Below are positions 1 through 11,026 of a stretch of DNA of 64,000 nucleotides, in pieces. Each line of letters starts with the position of its first letter. The stretch's first letter is position 1. The notes under the pieces are model-generated. The model had not been told where the DNA came from, did not search any database, and was given only the letters and a program-made list of their open reading frames with translations. The stretch is from Allolobophora icterica. Taxonomy: Eukaryota; Annelida; Clitellata; Crassiclitellata; Lumbricidae. Both the position numbers and the translations under genes were made by a program. The stretch covers positions 2,338,850 to 2,402,849 of the forward strand of contig OY744605.1 in NCBI GenBank assembly GCA_963556255.1, written 5' to 3'.

Positions 1-780
1 TAACCAAATTCGACTCCGCTGCTTGATCCTTGTTCTTCTTTCCACGTCTGTTCTCGATTTCGACAGGTCGCTTTTTCTCGAGAACAGACTGACAGTTTGA
101 CGCGAGATGGCAGCACGTGCAGCGCCAGGCGCATGCGCGTGGGCGCGCGGCTGTCGGAGGCGTACGTGACGCGCCGATTGCCGGGTAAAATAAGCAGTCG
201 TGACATATAGTTCCGCTGCAACGGGCCGTATCCGTTTGCAAGCCGAGCGCGCGTTTCGTCTTACGCGGCCATCTAGCGGTTGCTGGCTAGTCTTACAGCG
301 CCGATTAGAAGTTGCGTTGGGTTGGCATCATCTGTAATCAGATCTCTTTGTTTTAATTTGACCCGCGGACGCCGTCAAATTGCTCGCCTTATTAAAATAT
401 TCGGTAGAAATTGGCGGATTAAAAGCAGAAAGACGGTCATTGGAACAAACGCGGACTGGAGGGCGAACGAACAAAGAGGCATACAGACGAGAATATGAAG
501 CTTTTGTCATTTTGACGCCTCTAGATTTCATTAGCACCGCGGCTCACTGTGAAGTCTAAACACGACTGTTCCTCGTTGGTCGACTGTAATTGGACCAGTG
601 TAATCATGTAACACCGGTGTAACGTTTTAACCACTGTAACGATGAGTGGCTTCTAAGAGTGGTGAGCTAAGATTAGGGTTGTCATGTCAGATGCGCGTTC
701 CAAATCTGACGCGGGTCGCAACCTGAGCGCTCCGAGAACGCTAGTGTTCCGGAGCTCGTTAAATGTAATTTGGTAGGCAA
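1..780. other. No gene recognised; CpG-containing unique DNA
   Basis: The first 300 bases are rich in CpG (for example around 100-260), as a promoter or first exon might be. No open frame here resembles a known protein and I see no splice-supported exon. Confidence 0.4.
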
Positions 781-924
781 TTAAATTTTTATTTCTGTTG
801 AAGTTGATCTGTTGTAGGCTTTTGGTACTCTAGGTCTAACATAAACACCTTTCCGTAAGTGCAGAGTGCCCTGATCTAGGTCAAAGTGGCGTGCTATGAG
901 TGAACTGACCGGGCTTGGTTTTCC

Positions 925-1397
925 TTTATGGGCCATCCATATATTAAGTACGCAAAAATCCGGGGAAATTGGACCCCTCCACCTCCCTGTACGCACGCGT
1001 ACTTTATTCCACCCCCCCCCCCCCACCTGCGTGCGTACAGTTAACGCACCCCCCTAAGACCAGCTGCAGAATGTGTCAGTTACACAGGTCCAGGCAGCAA
1101 CGGTCTGCACTTTAGGCCAGATTGAAGGATGAGTAATCCATGGACTCACTGTTGAGTTGTGTGATAGTTTAAAATTAGCGTTCATAGGTAAGGTGGCATA
1201 CAAGTGACACCTTTCCCACAGTCCTACTTCCTCTGGTAGTACCGGAGAGCTGGATATACTGAACTCTAGCTCACTTGAAGGCCAATCAATTTGCGTACGT
1301 ACACTATCAGTAGACCCCACCCCCACCCCATTCGCAAGCACATGCTCTTCGGTTAGCCCCTCCCCTTCATGGGTACGTAATATATGGATGGCCCCTT
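925..1397. mobile_element. Inverted-repeat-bounded nonautonomous element, copy 1
   Basis: The left end reads GGGCCATCCATATATTAAGT and the right end is its near-complement GTAATATATGGATGGCCCC. A TTA trinucleotide flanks both ends and may be the target duplication. The interior (about 1080-1270) matches, in reverse orientation, the interior of the element at 46571-47322, so this is a dispersed family. The short open frame inside is conserved only because the DNA is. Confidence 0.6.
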
Positions 1398-1989
1398 AGC
1401 TTTCGATTAGCGCTTTACAAATTGGCACTTTACCATTGAGCGATTACTTCTTGGATCGCGTTCACGTTGGCCATCAGCTGTTCTGACCAGAAGTGCGATA
1501 GAACTAAGGCCTATATATAAAAATGGAAATTCGTTAAATTAATTGTATATCCGGTATGATTCCTTACTTACAGATGTCGCCCCGATTCAATTTCACACCG
1601 GATATTGAATGTGTTTTAATTATTGTATTGGCCTATAGGCAATTGTTTTACTCTGCAAATACAAGTATTGTTTGCCGATTTTTCTTTATAAATATAATAA
1701 ACTGCAGTACAATATGATCTGATTAAGCAAAACATTCGCATCAATGTTAATTAATTAATTTCAATCTGTTCTTCAACCGCAACATAGCAAAACAAATCCG
1801 ATTTAAATTTTCTTTTTTCATTTGTACAAAAAAACAATTTGGGACTTATAATTATTAGGCAAACAGGTTTTTGAGCCTTAAAACGCAAATCCTGCTTCAC
1901 AAGCGGTTGAAGACCATTCTGTCCGAGCGTGGTCTTCGGAGCGCCTCTGACGAGTTTCCGTTTAGGGACGCTATATAAATACTAGAGTA

Positions 1990-2230
1990 TTTGCCCGTCA
2001 TATTATGACGGCAGTGTATGCCTATATAATTACGCCGTTGGTTAAAATGCTCTGATCATATTACCCGTCATATTATGACGGCAGTGCAGGCCTATATAAA
2101 TGTATCGTTGGTTAAAATGCTCTGATTGCCGTCGTCAAGACGGCAGTAGGCCTACTGACGTCACAGACGGTTTCTGTTTCACGATAGAACAGAAACCGTT
2201 TGTGACGTAGCGTCCTCCGACAGACACACG
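1990..2230. repeat. Tandem duplication with small palindromes
   Basis: Two units of about 70 bp (from about 1990 and 2061) each hold the near-palindrome CCGTCATATTATGACGG and the phrase GGTTAAAATGCTCTGAT. A third partial unit follows with GCCGTCGTCAAGACGGC. Beyond it, a hairpin is formed by GACGGTTTCTGTT and AACAGAAACCGTTTG (about 2166-2202). The part around 2130-2230 resembles 35185-35270. Confidence 0.6.
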
Positions 2231-2497
2231 CTATATGGATGTTATATGTATAGATGTATGGATGTTATATGTATAGATGACAGTATCATTACACACCTTT
2301 GAGACAGGCAGATGCCTTCCTGACCGATTTACACTGTCCGCGCTTTTGTGAGGTACGAACGTGCGCTATATTAATTGTGCTGATGCATTATGCATACATA
2401 CGTCAATTTGGGCGAATGAAGTTTAATGGCACAGGGTCATGTCAGTTACAATCCGTTTATTTAGATCGAGTTCACCGGAGGTCACGACATTCGACCC

Positions 2498-3008
2498 TCA
2501 GAAGGAGAAGGCGACCGATCGCCGATGTGGGGGTTGATGGACGACCCACTGCGGGGCGTTGGTGACGTTTCTATAGAGATAGGACGCGGCGTCGTGTGAT
2601 TGGTCGAGCGAAGCCTTGTCCGCCTGGACGCCATCTGGCGAATGGTGGAGACGACCGTGGCCGTCTGGCGAATGGAGCTGCAGGTGATTGGTCTTCCTTG
2701 CTTCAGACAGGTCCAGGCGGTCTTTGTCGGAGTACCCGATGAACTTCCTCGCCAGGTCGACGCCCCTCGGCTGGGTAGGGTTGTAGTCTCCCCCGACCGT
2801 GGAGTGAAGCAACCCCGATGCCCTCCCGTAGCCATCCAGGGCACTGTCGAGGTCGTGGAGGGGGTAGTTGAGACGGACGAGACAGTCGGGGGTCATCGGC
2901 CCCGCGCCTTGAACGCCGAGGCAGTGGCGACCGTGATGGGTGGAGCCGACCATCGGGGACTGGGGGAAGGACCCTCGGTTGTCGCTAACCCCAAGAGGAA
3001 TGGAGGCA
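2498..3008 (-). CDS. Probable terminal coding exon of the SIX4/5 gene
   Basis: This is an inferred exon. On the minus strand a good acceptor (pyrimidine-rich run ending TTTCCAG) sits just before 3008. From there 511 bases stay open to a TGA at 2500-2498. The SIX exon 1 donor leaves the frame after two bases of a codon, and this exon supplies the third base and stays open, giving 447 residues in total. The segment is more GC-rich than its surroundings. The predicted 170-residue tail is hydrophilic and rich in His, Ser, Gly and Asp; I recognise no domain in it. SIX4/5 proteins normally have a poorly conserved C-terminal activation region, so lack of recognition is not against it. The same bases also hold an open frame on the plus strand, and an intermediate exon in the 6.7-kb intron cannot be excluded. 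Confidence 0.45.
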
Positions 3009-3170
3009 CTGGAAACAAACGAACAAGACAAAAGATGCAACAACAGTTGAATGCAGTTACAAATATTATACAAATGTGTCGCAGGCAAGGTTTATAATAG
3101 CAACGGTTAGTGGTAGCCTGCTTAGAATGGGATCCAGTCGTACAACCAACCAGACAAATGGAAGGACAAC

Positions 3171-3556
3171 CAACCGTCCTTTCTTTCTTTCTCTCCTTTT
3201 TTCTTTCCTTCTTTCCTTTTTTCCTGCCTTCTTAATTCGTTCTATCTTTCCATCCAATCATCCTTCCTTCCATCTATGTCTCCTTCATTCGCTTCTCCAT
3301 CTCTCTGGAGTCTGGACATTTAGATTCACACCTAACAACCAACATCCATTCATCTTTCTTTTATTCCTTCCCTGTTTTCTTCCTTCCGTCTTTCCTTCCT
3401 TCCTTTCTTCCTCCTCCCTTCCTTCCTTACTTCCTTTCTTCCTCCCTACCTCCCTCTCTACCTCCCTCCCTCCCTCCCTCCCTCCCTCCCTCCCTCCCTC
3501 CCTCCCTCCCTTCCTTCCTTCCTTCCTTCCTTCCTTCCTTCCTTCATTCCTTTTCG
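3171..3556. repeat. Pyrimidine-rich microsatellite (TTCC/CCCT)n
   Basis: Almost pure C and T, ending in runs of CCCT and TTCC between 3465 and 3545. Low-complexity open frames on both strands come from it. Confidence 0.9.
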
Positions 3557-3911
3557 CTTTCGTGCGAAACCTATAGCGTGTCCACGATTCGCCAGAGACA
3601 CTCGAGTGTCACGGATGACGTCACCGTCAGATTCCAGTCGGCAGGTGTCGCAACTGGTGACGGCAAACGGACGTACGCACGACATGGACCCTCTATCGAC
3701 TGACAGATCGATCAATCGGATCGAACGACGCCACCTAGTGAGCGACCGATTGGTTCGCTAGAGGGTAGAGCGGGGTAAATCAAAACGTCGACTCTGCAGG
3801 AGGGCGCGAAGATACGTCTATGCGCGGCGCGAATTTATATCTTGCACAAGGTCGAGTAAGTTTTCAGAAGGAGCATCTTGCACGGGATATTAGGTTCCCT
3901 ATATGAATTAT

Positions 3912-4152
3912 ACATAATGCATATTTTATTTATTCCGGATATTTCTATAGCGCCTCTCGAAGTCAACTACTACTCAGAGGCGCTCCCGACTACAACATTT
4001 GATACTGTGCCGGAATGTTCACGCCGAAGCGCCACGAGCAATTGCGAGTGAAGGACTTGCCCAAGGTCCGTACGCAGCGGATAGAGTGGGATTCGAACCT
4101 GCAACCCTCCGGTCACAAGGCGCCGAACTTACCACTGAGCCACCACGCCCCA
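3912..4152 (-). mobile_element. tRNA-derived SINE with a LINE-like 3' tail
   Basis: Read on the minus strand from 4152, the head resembles a tRNA gene: an A-box-like TGGCTCAGTGGTAAG and a B box GGTTCGAATCCC. A body follows with GTACGGACCTTGGGCAAG, then a 3' tail GGGAGCGCCTCTGAG...GGCGCTATAGAAAT. That tail is shared with the CR1-like LINE fragment at 7876-8312, which suggests the SINE is copied by that LINE. A related copy is at 25861-26025. Confidence 0.75.
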
Positions 4153-4204
4153 CATATGCCTCTGTATAGGCAGAAATTCACATATATGTTTATATATATA
4201 TATG

Positions 4205-4520
4205 TAATTGGAATTAGTAATTTCTATTGCGCCGGTGTCTAATGCACAAGGCATCAACCGATGGCACGCCAAAACTAAGCCTTAATCAGGTCAATATCCA
4301 GAAGATCAGCCTGTTAGACCGAGAGGCAGCCTATGGTGGATAATCAGTTTGAAAGAGATAAGTTTTAAGTTGAGAACGAAATGAGACAAGCGACTGAGCA
4401 GAGCACACAGACACAAAAAGTAGGTTCAGCAGCCGGAAAAGTTCATCAAGAATAGTTCTTGATTTAGGTATGACCAGACAAAGATAATCAGATGACCTTG
4501 TTGAATAATGATAAGTCTAA
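4205..4520 (-). mobile_element. CR1/L2-like LINE 3' fragment
   Basis: On the minus strand this matches the reverse-transcriptase tail and 3' UTR seen in plus orientation at 56566-57045. Shared words include GACACCGGCGCAATAGAA and the TAATTACAATTAC-type terminal repeat. Further copies: 29394-29560, 52560-52750 and 57860-58170. The coding part is degenerate. Confidence 0.7.
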
Positions 4521-4544
4521 GGAATAAGAACCGACTTAATTATC

Positions 4545-4800
4545 TAAACATATGTGTACATTTATGATTATGATTTAGGTATATGCATATATATGTACAA
4601 TATGCATATATATATATACAGTTATACATGTATATATATGTTGTATATAATTTATATGTTTGTATATATATATAAGAGCTTACACCTATGCATGCATATA
4701 CATATATATATGTATGTATTTAGGTATATATATATATTACGTATGTACACATATGCATATATATATGGGTGAATGCATAATATCCTGTGTATATACATAC
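4545..4800. repeat. TA/TATG-rich microsatellite
   Basis: Alternating TA, TATG and ATAC runs of low complexity; no gene. Confidence 0.85.
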
Positions 4801-5019
4801 AGGTTGGTTGGCGTGTGTGTTTTGGTCGCTAGGTGTCGTGTTTCTTGCTTTCGTCTCACGGTGAAATTCGAAGACGTGTCTTCTTCTTCTTCCTTGTTTC
4901 TTGGTCAACGACGAAGACGATGACGATGACGAGGAAACTCGAAGGCAGAGAGGGCACCTGGCACGTGGCGCCAACGACACCAGGACGCATCGGGCAGCTC
5001 AAGGGCCGAGCGGTGGATG

Positions 5020-5262
5020 GAAGGGAGAGAGGGAGGGTCGGAGGGAGGGATTGGCGATGGTAGGACAGTTGGAAAGGAGGGAGGAAGGAGGAGAGGGAGG
5101 GAAGTAGAAACGGGAGAAAGGCGGAGAGAGGGAAAGAGAAAGGGAGGAAGAGAGGAAGAACGGGGGCAAAGAGGTAGGTAGGTAGGTAGGTATACATAGG
5201 TAGGTAAGTAGGCAAGAAGAGAGAGAAAGAGAGACAGGGCGAGAGAGAGAGACAGAGAGAAA

Positions 5263-5314
<52 letters not shown>

Positions 5315-5357
5315 GAGAGACAGAGAGAGAGACAGACAGAGAGAGAGAGGACAGAGA

Positions 5358-5455
<98 letters not shown>

Positions 5456-5632
5456 GACAGAGAGAGAGGGAGGGAGGGAGGGAGGGAGGAGGGAGGGAGG
5501 GAGGGAGGGAGGGAGGGAGGGAGGGAGGGAGGGAGGGAGGGAAGGAGGGAGGGAGGGAGGGAGGGAGTGCGAGGGAAAGACGAGACGAAGAGAGCGACGG
5601 AGAGCTAAGGACAGACAGACAGACAGACAGAC
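5020..5632. repeat. Long purine tract (AG)n, (GGGA)n, (AGAC)n
   Basis: About 600 bases of nearly pure purine on the plus strand: AG runs at about 5218-5460, GGGA runs at 5467-5570 and AGAC at 5611-5632. The long Ser/Leu/Pro open frame on the complement is a by-product. Confidence 0.9.
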
Positions 5633-5984
5633 AGCTAGGCAGAAAGTTGACCCATATAGTTCAGATTGACCTATATGCATATACGTATACATACTAGGAC
5701 ACTAGGTTGTATAATTGTACATGACACAGTCGATGCCTTGACCCAGTTAATGGATTGGCGGAAGTGTATTCACGTCTGGTGCAGAGGCGATAAGAAAAGG
5801 CGCGTTAGATGCAGCAGACGCTGATTGGTCAAACAAACTCTTATATGAATATTCATCAACTGTTGAATATTCATGTTTAGTCATCAGCGGTATATTACGT
5901 CGTTTTCACTCGCAAGGCTACACATTTAGCATCAATGATTGTATTTCGTACTCGTAAACTGCAAATATAAAAGCGCTATCAGAG

Positions 5985-6112
5985 CTAAGCGCTCGTGAAT
6001 AAGCTGGTGCCCTGCGCTTAGCTATGGAGTAGCGCTCTAGTATTTGGAGTTTACCATTACGAGCGCAGGACACCAGTCTATTCACTATTGCTGCGTCGTG
6101 TCAGAGGGTGGG
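5985..6112. mobile_element. Short foldback element of the CCCTCTGA family
   Basis: The left arm contains GTGAATAAGCTGGTGCCCTGC. The right arm contains its near-complement GCAGGACACCAGTCTATTCAC, followed by TCAGAGGG. It belongs with the full foldback at 16866-17180. Confidence 0.55.
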
Positions 6113-6335
6113 AGGGGGTCTAGAGATACCACGTGACGATCCGCTATCACTGCTAATTATTATCTGAATCGCACAGTTCATCCGAAAGCGTGACTTAATT
6201 GTCATGCTTAGAACTGTTGATACCACCGTCAGTGCTATCTGCGTAGCGCAGGACCGTCACGAGAAACCAGGGAACTCGAAAACATAATATGTTTATATTA
6301 TATTGGTCGAAATGAGTTTGATCTTTAATATCAGG

Positions 6336-7274
6336 CAGAGGCGGCGATCTAGTTTGACAGGTAGGGGGACACTTTTGAATTGGGTCAACATTTATCGCGA
6401 GAAAAGCAAGTGGCAAGCACTTTGTAACGGCACGCAGATATATATTTTCATCAAATTGTATAATCACATGCAGACTAATTCAAATCTATAGTTAATTGAT
6501 TTCTATTAGTAACATAGTGCGGAACAATTCTATTTATATTAATATAAACAGAATAATAATAAACAAAACTCATTAATTTTTGTTAGTTGTTAGTGGTCTC
6601 AGTGGTCAAGTTTCCACTTGACAATTATTTAACAACATAGCAATCAAAACGTTTCTTTAAAAATCGGGGTAAAGGACAACTCTATGCTGTGTCCCACTCT
6701 CTGTTAGAGGTAGAGGGGACATGTCCCACTCGTCCAGTGGCGTCTAACCCCCCAAAAGTAAATGGAGAATCAACCCCCCCCCCCCAAATTTACCCCTGAA
6801 ATACAGATTTGGGTGTTTTCTGAGATTCTGCAGTGGGAGAGACGTCAATCGTCTTTGATATGATGGCGTCGTAAAATAAACGAATTAATCAGTCATTCTG
6901 AGACAGTTAGGCCTACAGATTAATGATTTAATGGATGACTTAACTGAATGTTTTCTACTTTAGGCCCTAATAGATGCTGAGTTTACGTCTAGACTGACAG
7001 TGCCCAATGAGTCAGAGCAATTAGGCCTATCGCGCGTAGCGCGAAAAATTTTTTGGGACCTTTTCGGATTTTAAATATTTTTGCTTTGTTGGATTTGGCT
7101 ATATTATCACACGGAACAAAAGAGCTATCATGAAAAAATGCAACCCCCCACTTTCAGTCAAAATATGTCAACCCCCCCCCCCCACTTTTGAAGTTCGATG
7201 GAGATCGTTCTCCACACTCCACCATTGGTAGACGCCACTGCACTCGTCCCCCATCCCCGGGATCGCCGCCTCTG
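6336..7274. mobile_element. hAT-type nonautonomous element interrupted by a second element
   Basis: Ends CAGAGGCGGCGATC and GATCGCCGCCTCTG are perfect inverted repeats. The flanks ATATCAGG and ATATCATG look like an 8-bp target duplication with one difference. The interior carries GCGCGTAGCGCGAAAAATT (about 7032), also seen in the element at 36109-37192. A separate complete element (6735-7240) is inserted in it. No transposase remains. Confidence 0.75.
6735..7240. mobile_element. hAT-type miniature element nested in the preceding one
   Basis: Ends CAGTGGCGTCTA and TAGACGCCACTG are inverted repeats, flanked on both sides by the perfect 8-bp duplication CACTCGTC. The terminal sequence is close to that of the elements at 18349 and 23990. 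The interior has runs of C and no coding sequence. Confidence 0.85.
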
Positions 7275-7575
7275 ATATCATGGTTGTAAATCGATGTAAA
7301 GATCTGGGGCACATAGCGAGCAAGGAGTTCAGGTCGATAATGATAGTTCGGGTTCGAAGCCTTCGGTGGTTTTCAGGGTCAAACCTCTGATGTGAGGGTA
7401 AGAGAGCAAGAAGCCCGCTGAAGCTGAAGAAATTTGCACAGCTGAGGCCAATTTTTGCCACGATTTCTTCGTTTTATGTGGATTTATGCGTCATTACATG
7501 CATGTGAGTCCTATAACCCCACGTTGATAGGGTTATATGGCTCACTTGGGGGCTTTGAACCCAGACCACCGTTAA

Positions 7576-7758
7576 CAGAGGCGTAACTTTGGTCTAAAAA
7601 GTGGGGGTTCCAATTTCTTACATACACGAAGCGATCTCTGGGAAGGCTCAACAATAAAATATTGATTGGCATTGTTTAAAAAGTGGGGAGTACGGTACCC
7701 CTCAGTCCAAAAAGTGGGGGTATGGGTACCCCTCGCATCCCCACAAATTACGCCTATG
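7576..7758. mobile_element. hAT-type miniature element, GGCGTAA family
   Basis: Ends CAGAGGCGTAACTTT and AAATTACGCCTATG. The interior holds TCTAAAAAGTGGGGG-type words shared with 20862-21058 and 62450-62702. Flanks ACCGTTAA and GCCGTTAT match at six of eight positions. It seems to interrupt a SINE-like sequence (a B-box-like GGCTTTGAACCC lies just upstream). Confidence 0.7.
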
Positions 7759-7875
7759 GCCGTTATCTCTGCATGGCCGGGGTCGAATTAGGAAAGCTGT
7801 CTCTCACGACTGCAGCGTAATAAGCGTTCAACCAATGCCAACAGTAACTGACAACATTTCAACAAGATTATAGGT

Positions 7876-8312
7876 ATACGGATGCAGAGCTGAACGACAC
7901 CTCCACTGGCTTCCTGTGCCCCAGCGCATCCAGTTCAAATATTTCACTCTTGTGCGCAACTGTTTTTTCGGGGTAGCTCCTTCATATCTCAAGACCTGTC
8001 TAGCTCGGTCTCTTCTCTCCCTGGTCGTTCCACTCTTCTCTCGGTCGCGACCGCAAGAGTCCTTCTGGTTTTTTCCGATGCGTGGGGTATACTGCTCAAT
8101 CTAAGAGTTTTGCCTATGTTCTATAGCCCCTCTAGTTGAAATCGTCTTCCACACCAATTGCGCCATGGGCTCCTCAGCCTTTCTCTTCCCCTGTTTTTGA
8201 AATGCCTCGAGACCATTTTATTTGTTAGTGATGGCACTGACTTCAATAATTTTGGTCGGGAGCGCCTCTGAGTCGTTGAGGTGGCGCTTTTATAAATGTT
8301 CCATTACGATCT
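7876..8312 (+). mobile_element. CR1-like LINE 3' fragment
   Basis: The translation includes LHWLPVPQRIQFK and GVAPSYL, the signature of the C-terminal part of CR1/L2-like reverse transcriptases, with later stops and frameshifts. The 3' end reads GGGAGCGCCTCTGAG...GGCGCTTTTATAAATG, the tail also found on the SINE at 3912-4152. 5'-truncated and inactive. Confidence 0.8.
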
Positions 8313-8662
8313 TATGGCATCAAAGGCCGTTGACGTCGACAGAAATTATTTTAACAGTTCTTACCGTTCGTACAGGGCGTATAGCCTACGCAATACAACT
8401 CCTCGAATGTATATTATAACCACTGTTCTACGATGGATATACAACAGTGCTTCTCAAACTTTCTGATGATCCGGGCCGGTAATTGCTTTACGAGCCTTAC
8501 CCCGGACCGGTGCTTTTGACATCAGCTTATACATATATGACATGTTATTTTAAAATGTATTATTATTTTTTACCCGAGTTATGATCCCTCAGGTGATAAA
8601 AAAAATTGTCCGGAGATAAAAAGGGAGCATATAATATAAGGGGGCATATATAAGGGGTCATG

Positions 8663-8664
8663 TT

Positions 8665-8728
<64 letters not shown>

Positions 8729-8746
8729 CCACCACCATCATCATCA
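8663..8746. repeat. (ATC)n microsatellite
   Basis: Uninterrupted ATC units with a short ACC interlude near 8728. Confidence 0.95.
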
Positions 8747-8934
8747 GTACTATAATACTATTCTTATAGGACTAATACCTTTAACTTGTAATTTTACTAA
8801 CAATAATAATCATGCATGATCTAATATATATTTAGACCTTAAAAATCAGTACTGTCACTGTTGAGATTTCAGCCGTGCACCCATTCGAAAGTCGGACGGT
8901 TGAAACTTGCCCTGCCCAGTGCGATTTGATCATT

Positions 8935-8958
8935 GTCATAGCAACCGGTTGCTATGAC
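8935..8958. promoter_or_regulatory. 24-bp perfect palindrome resembling an RFX X-box
   Basis: The core CATAGCAACCGGTTGCTATG is extended by GT and AC to 24 bp of perfect dyad symmetry. It contains two AGCAAC half-sites like those in RFX-type X-boxes. It lies about 720 bases downstream of SIX exon 1, in the presumed intron. Regulatory function is inferred from sequence only. Confidence 0.4.
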
Positions 8959-9155
8959 GCGTGGGTACTGGTCAACCGATGCCAAGTGTGGTCAGCTGGA
9001 GAGGCGGGGGAGGGTAGGTGGGAGGGAACGCAGTTGTCTCCGTCAGAGGATGTTTCTAAGACGCTTTATTCGCGTTTGCCCCGTCATCGCTGCGCCAATG
9101 GTATTTTCAAAGAAAGGATGATAGAAAAGGGAACTAAAGAAAGAAAGAAAGAAAG

Positions 9156-9157
<2 letters not shown>

Positions 9158-9220
<63 letters not shown>
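9158..9220. repeat. (TA)n microsatellite
   Basis: About 60 bases of uninterrupted TA, flanked by GAAA repeats on the left. Confidence 0.95.
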
Positions 9221-9222
<2 letters not shown>

Positions 9223-9675
9223 AACGAACGAAAGAAAGGAAAGAATTATGGAATGAAAGAGGGATGGAAATAAAGAAAGAAGAAATAAAGGGAGAATAAA
9301 TTAAGAGCAGGATAAGAACTAACTAATGAGAAAAGAAAGACGTAAAAGAGAAAGGAGAGCGGCAGAAAAAGAGGCAGACATAACGGGAAAGAAAGACAGA
9401 GATTGGGATCTACAGCCAAGTGGACAGAGAGTGAGAGACAGCTGCAGGAAGGGATCTGTAGGCAGACAGAGGGAAAGAGACTGAGACAGAGACAGACAGA
9501 GAGACACATACTGAGAGACACGCAAGCAGCAGACAGACAGACACATGCAGAGACAGATAGAGACACAGACAGACAGAAAGACACAGACGGACAGATGAGA
9601 TGAGGAAGGATGTAGGAGGAAAGAAAACATGGCCTACGGATGGCTGATGATTAGACGGTTGCATGATCTACTTAC

Positions 9676-10508
9676 TGCCTTGAATGATGCAGGTGGTGGT
9701 TGTGATGATGATGGTGGTGATGGTGATGCTGAGGGGTGCGGTCTCTCTGTCGTCGATTCTTGAACCAGTTGCTGACCTGTGTCAGGGTCAGGCCGGTCTT
9801 CTTCGCCAGCGCCCTCTTTTCGTCGGGACTAGGGTAGAAGTTCTTCTTGTAGCAGTCCTTCAGGGCCTGGCGGGACCTCTCCTTGAAGCAGTAGACGGTC
9901 TCCTCGCCATCCCAGATGGTCTTCGGCAGAGGGTACTTCCGCCTCAGACGGTACTTGTCGACTGCCCCCAGGAGCCGACCCCGGGTCTTCTGGGCCTCCA
10001 TGTAGTGCGCCTTGTACCACATCTGCTGGAGCGCCGCGTGGCTCGTCACCTCGAAGTCGTGGCTTTCGAGGATGGCGTACAGCTCGCGGTACTTGCCCTG
10101 GTTGAAGGCGACCGTTGCCCTGGCCTTCAGCACGGCCTCGTTGCTGCGTAGTAGCTCGGCAGGTGGGAGGGACCAGAGGAATTTGGTGAGACGTTCAATA
10201 TCTCCACTCTGCTGCAGTGCCTCGCACACGCACGCCACCTGTTCCGGTGTAAAGCTCAACGCCTTCCCGTCGGCCACTGCGACACTTCCGGTTTTCTCTG
10301 GTGTCGACATCTGGCGGTTGGAGTCAGCCGCAACGCCGCCTAGCGGTGGGGACTGGTTTCCGGCGCCGTCGCTTGGTCTTTCGATGGGCGCTTCTGGTGC
10401 GCTGCTTTGAGGCTCCATCTCGACCTTTGACCCCGAGAAGGTCAGCTTCCGGTTTGCGTAGGCGTCTTCCTGGGTGTCGCTGATCCTCGTGTCAAAGTCG
10501 AAATCCAT
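9676..10508 (-). CDS. SIX4/5: SIX4/5-class homeobox transcription factor, exon 1
   Basis: A sequence-specific nuclear transcription factor, expected to act with Eya co-factors. Residues about 85-197 are the SIX domain (begins [13 protein letters not shown]; includes [31 protein letters not shown]). Residues about 198-258 are the homeodomain ([17 protein letters not shown] through [12 protein letters not shown]). The ETVYCFKE form and YRLRRK point to SIX4/5 rather than SIX1/2 or SIX3/6. An 84-residue acidic/Ser-Pro leader precedes the SIX domain. Right after the homeodomain is a His-rich run (nine His, then NHHLHH). The frame is cut by a donor A/GTAAGT at 9675, leaving two bases of a codon; the best continuation is 3008-2498. 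The start chosen is the first ATG of the frame. A promoter-like block lies about 520-650 bases upstream. Confidence 0.93.
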
Positions 10509-11026
10509 CTGGAACAGCTTCGGGAACCTGGAAGAGATCTAGAGAAGTGGACTGAGTCCTTGAGACAAGAGGTCAAGTTCCTAATGCGTCAAGAACAATG
10601 AAGATCTGGTTGAACAAAATTCAGTCTGCGATTCGATCAATTTCGTTGAGTGATGATCGACGACTTGGTGGATGTTGATTGGTGATTTTGAAACGACTTG
10701 AAGGATGTTTTACCTGATTCTCATCCACAGTCCATCAGAATGTCTGCCTCCGTCTGAGCAAAAGGCAGATGGAATTATTCTCGGTAGCTTTCTGATCGAA
10801 GATCGACCAGAAATCGAAAGCTGGCTCGGAAGTGATTGAACGCAAAACGACAATTGATTGAAATTTCAACCAGGAAAGGACGCCTTTCCGTTTCAAGAGA
10901 ATTCTCAGACGACTGTAGAAAGAGATTTTCTGACACTTCCACTGGGTTCTCGGCAGGTCTCTTCCTCTAAACTTTTCCTTCCGCAGGAAGTTCCGTTTTC
11001 AACGGATGAACCTTACCACCCAGCCT

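Noticed and set aside
2600..3097. 165-codon plus-strand frame
   Set aside because: It overlaps the proposed SIX terminal exon; it has no acceptor support and no recognisable domain. Kept as an alternative only.
4030..4152. A genuine tRNA gene
   Set aside because: A and B boxes are present, but the stems are not all complementary and it continues into a SINE body and LINE-like tail.
4856..5692. 278-codon Leu/Ser/Pro-rich open frame
   Set aside because: It is the complement of the purine microsatellite; no complexity or homology.
8444..8520. hAT-like left end CAGTGCTTCTCAAACTTTC
   Set aside because: No matching right end or target duplication found nearby.
9684..10483. Plus-strand frames opposite SIX exon 1
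   Set aside because: Shadows of the homeobox exon.
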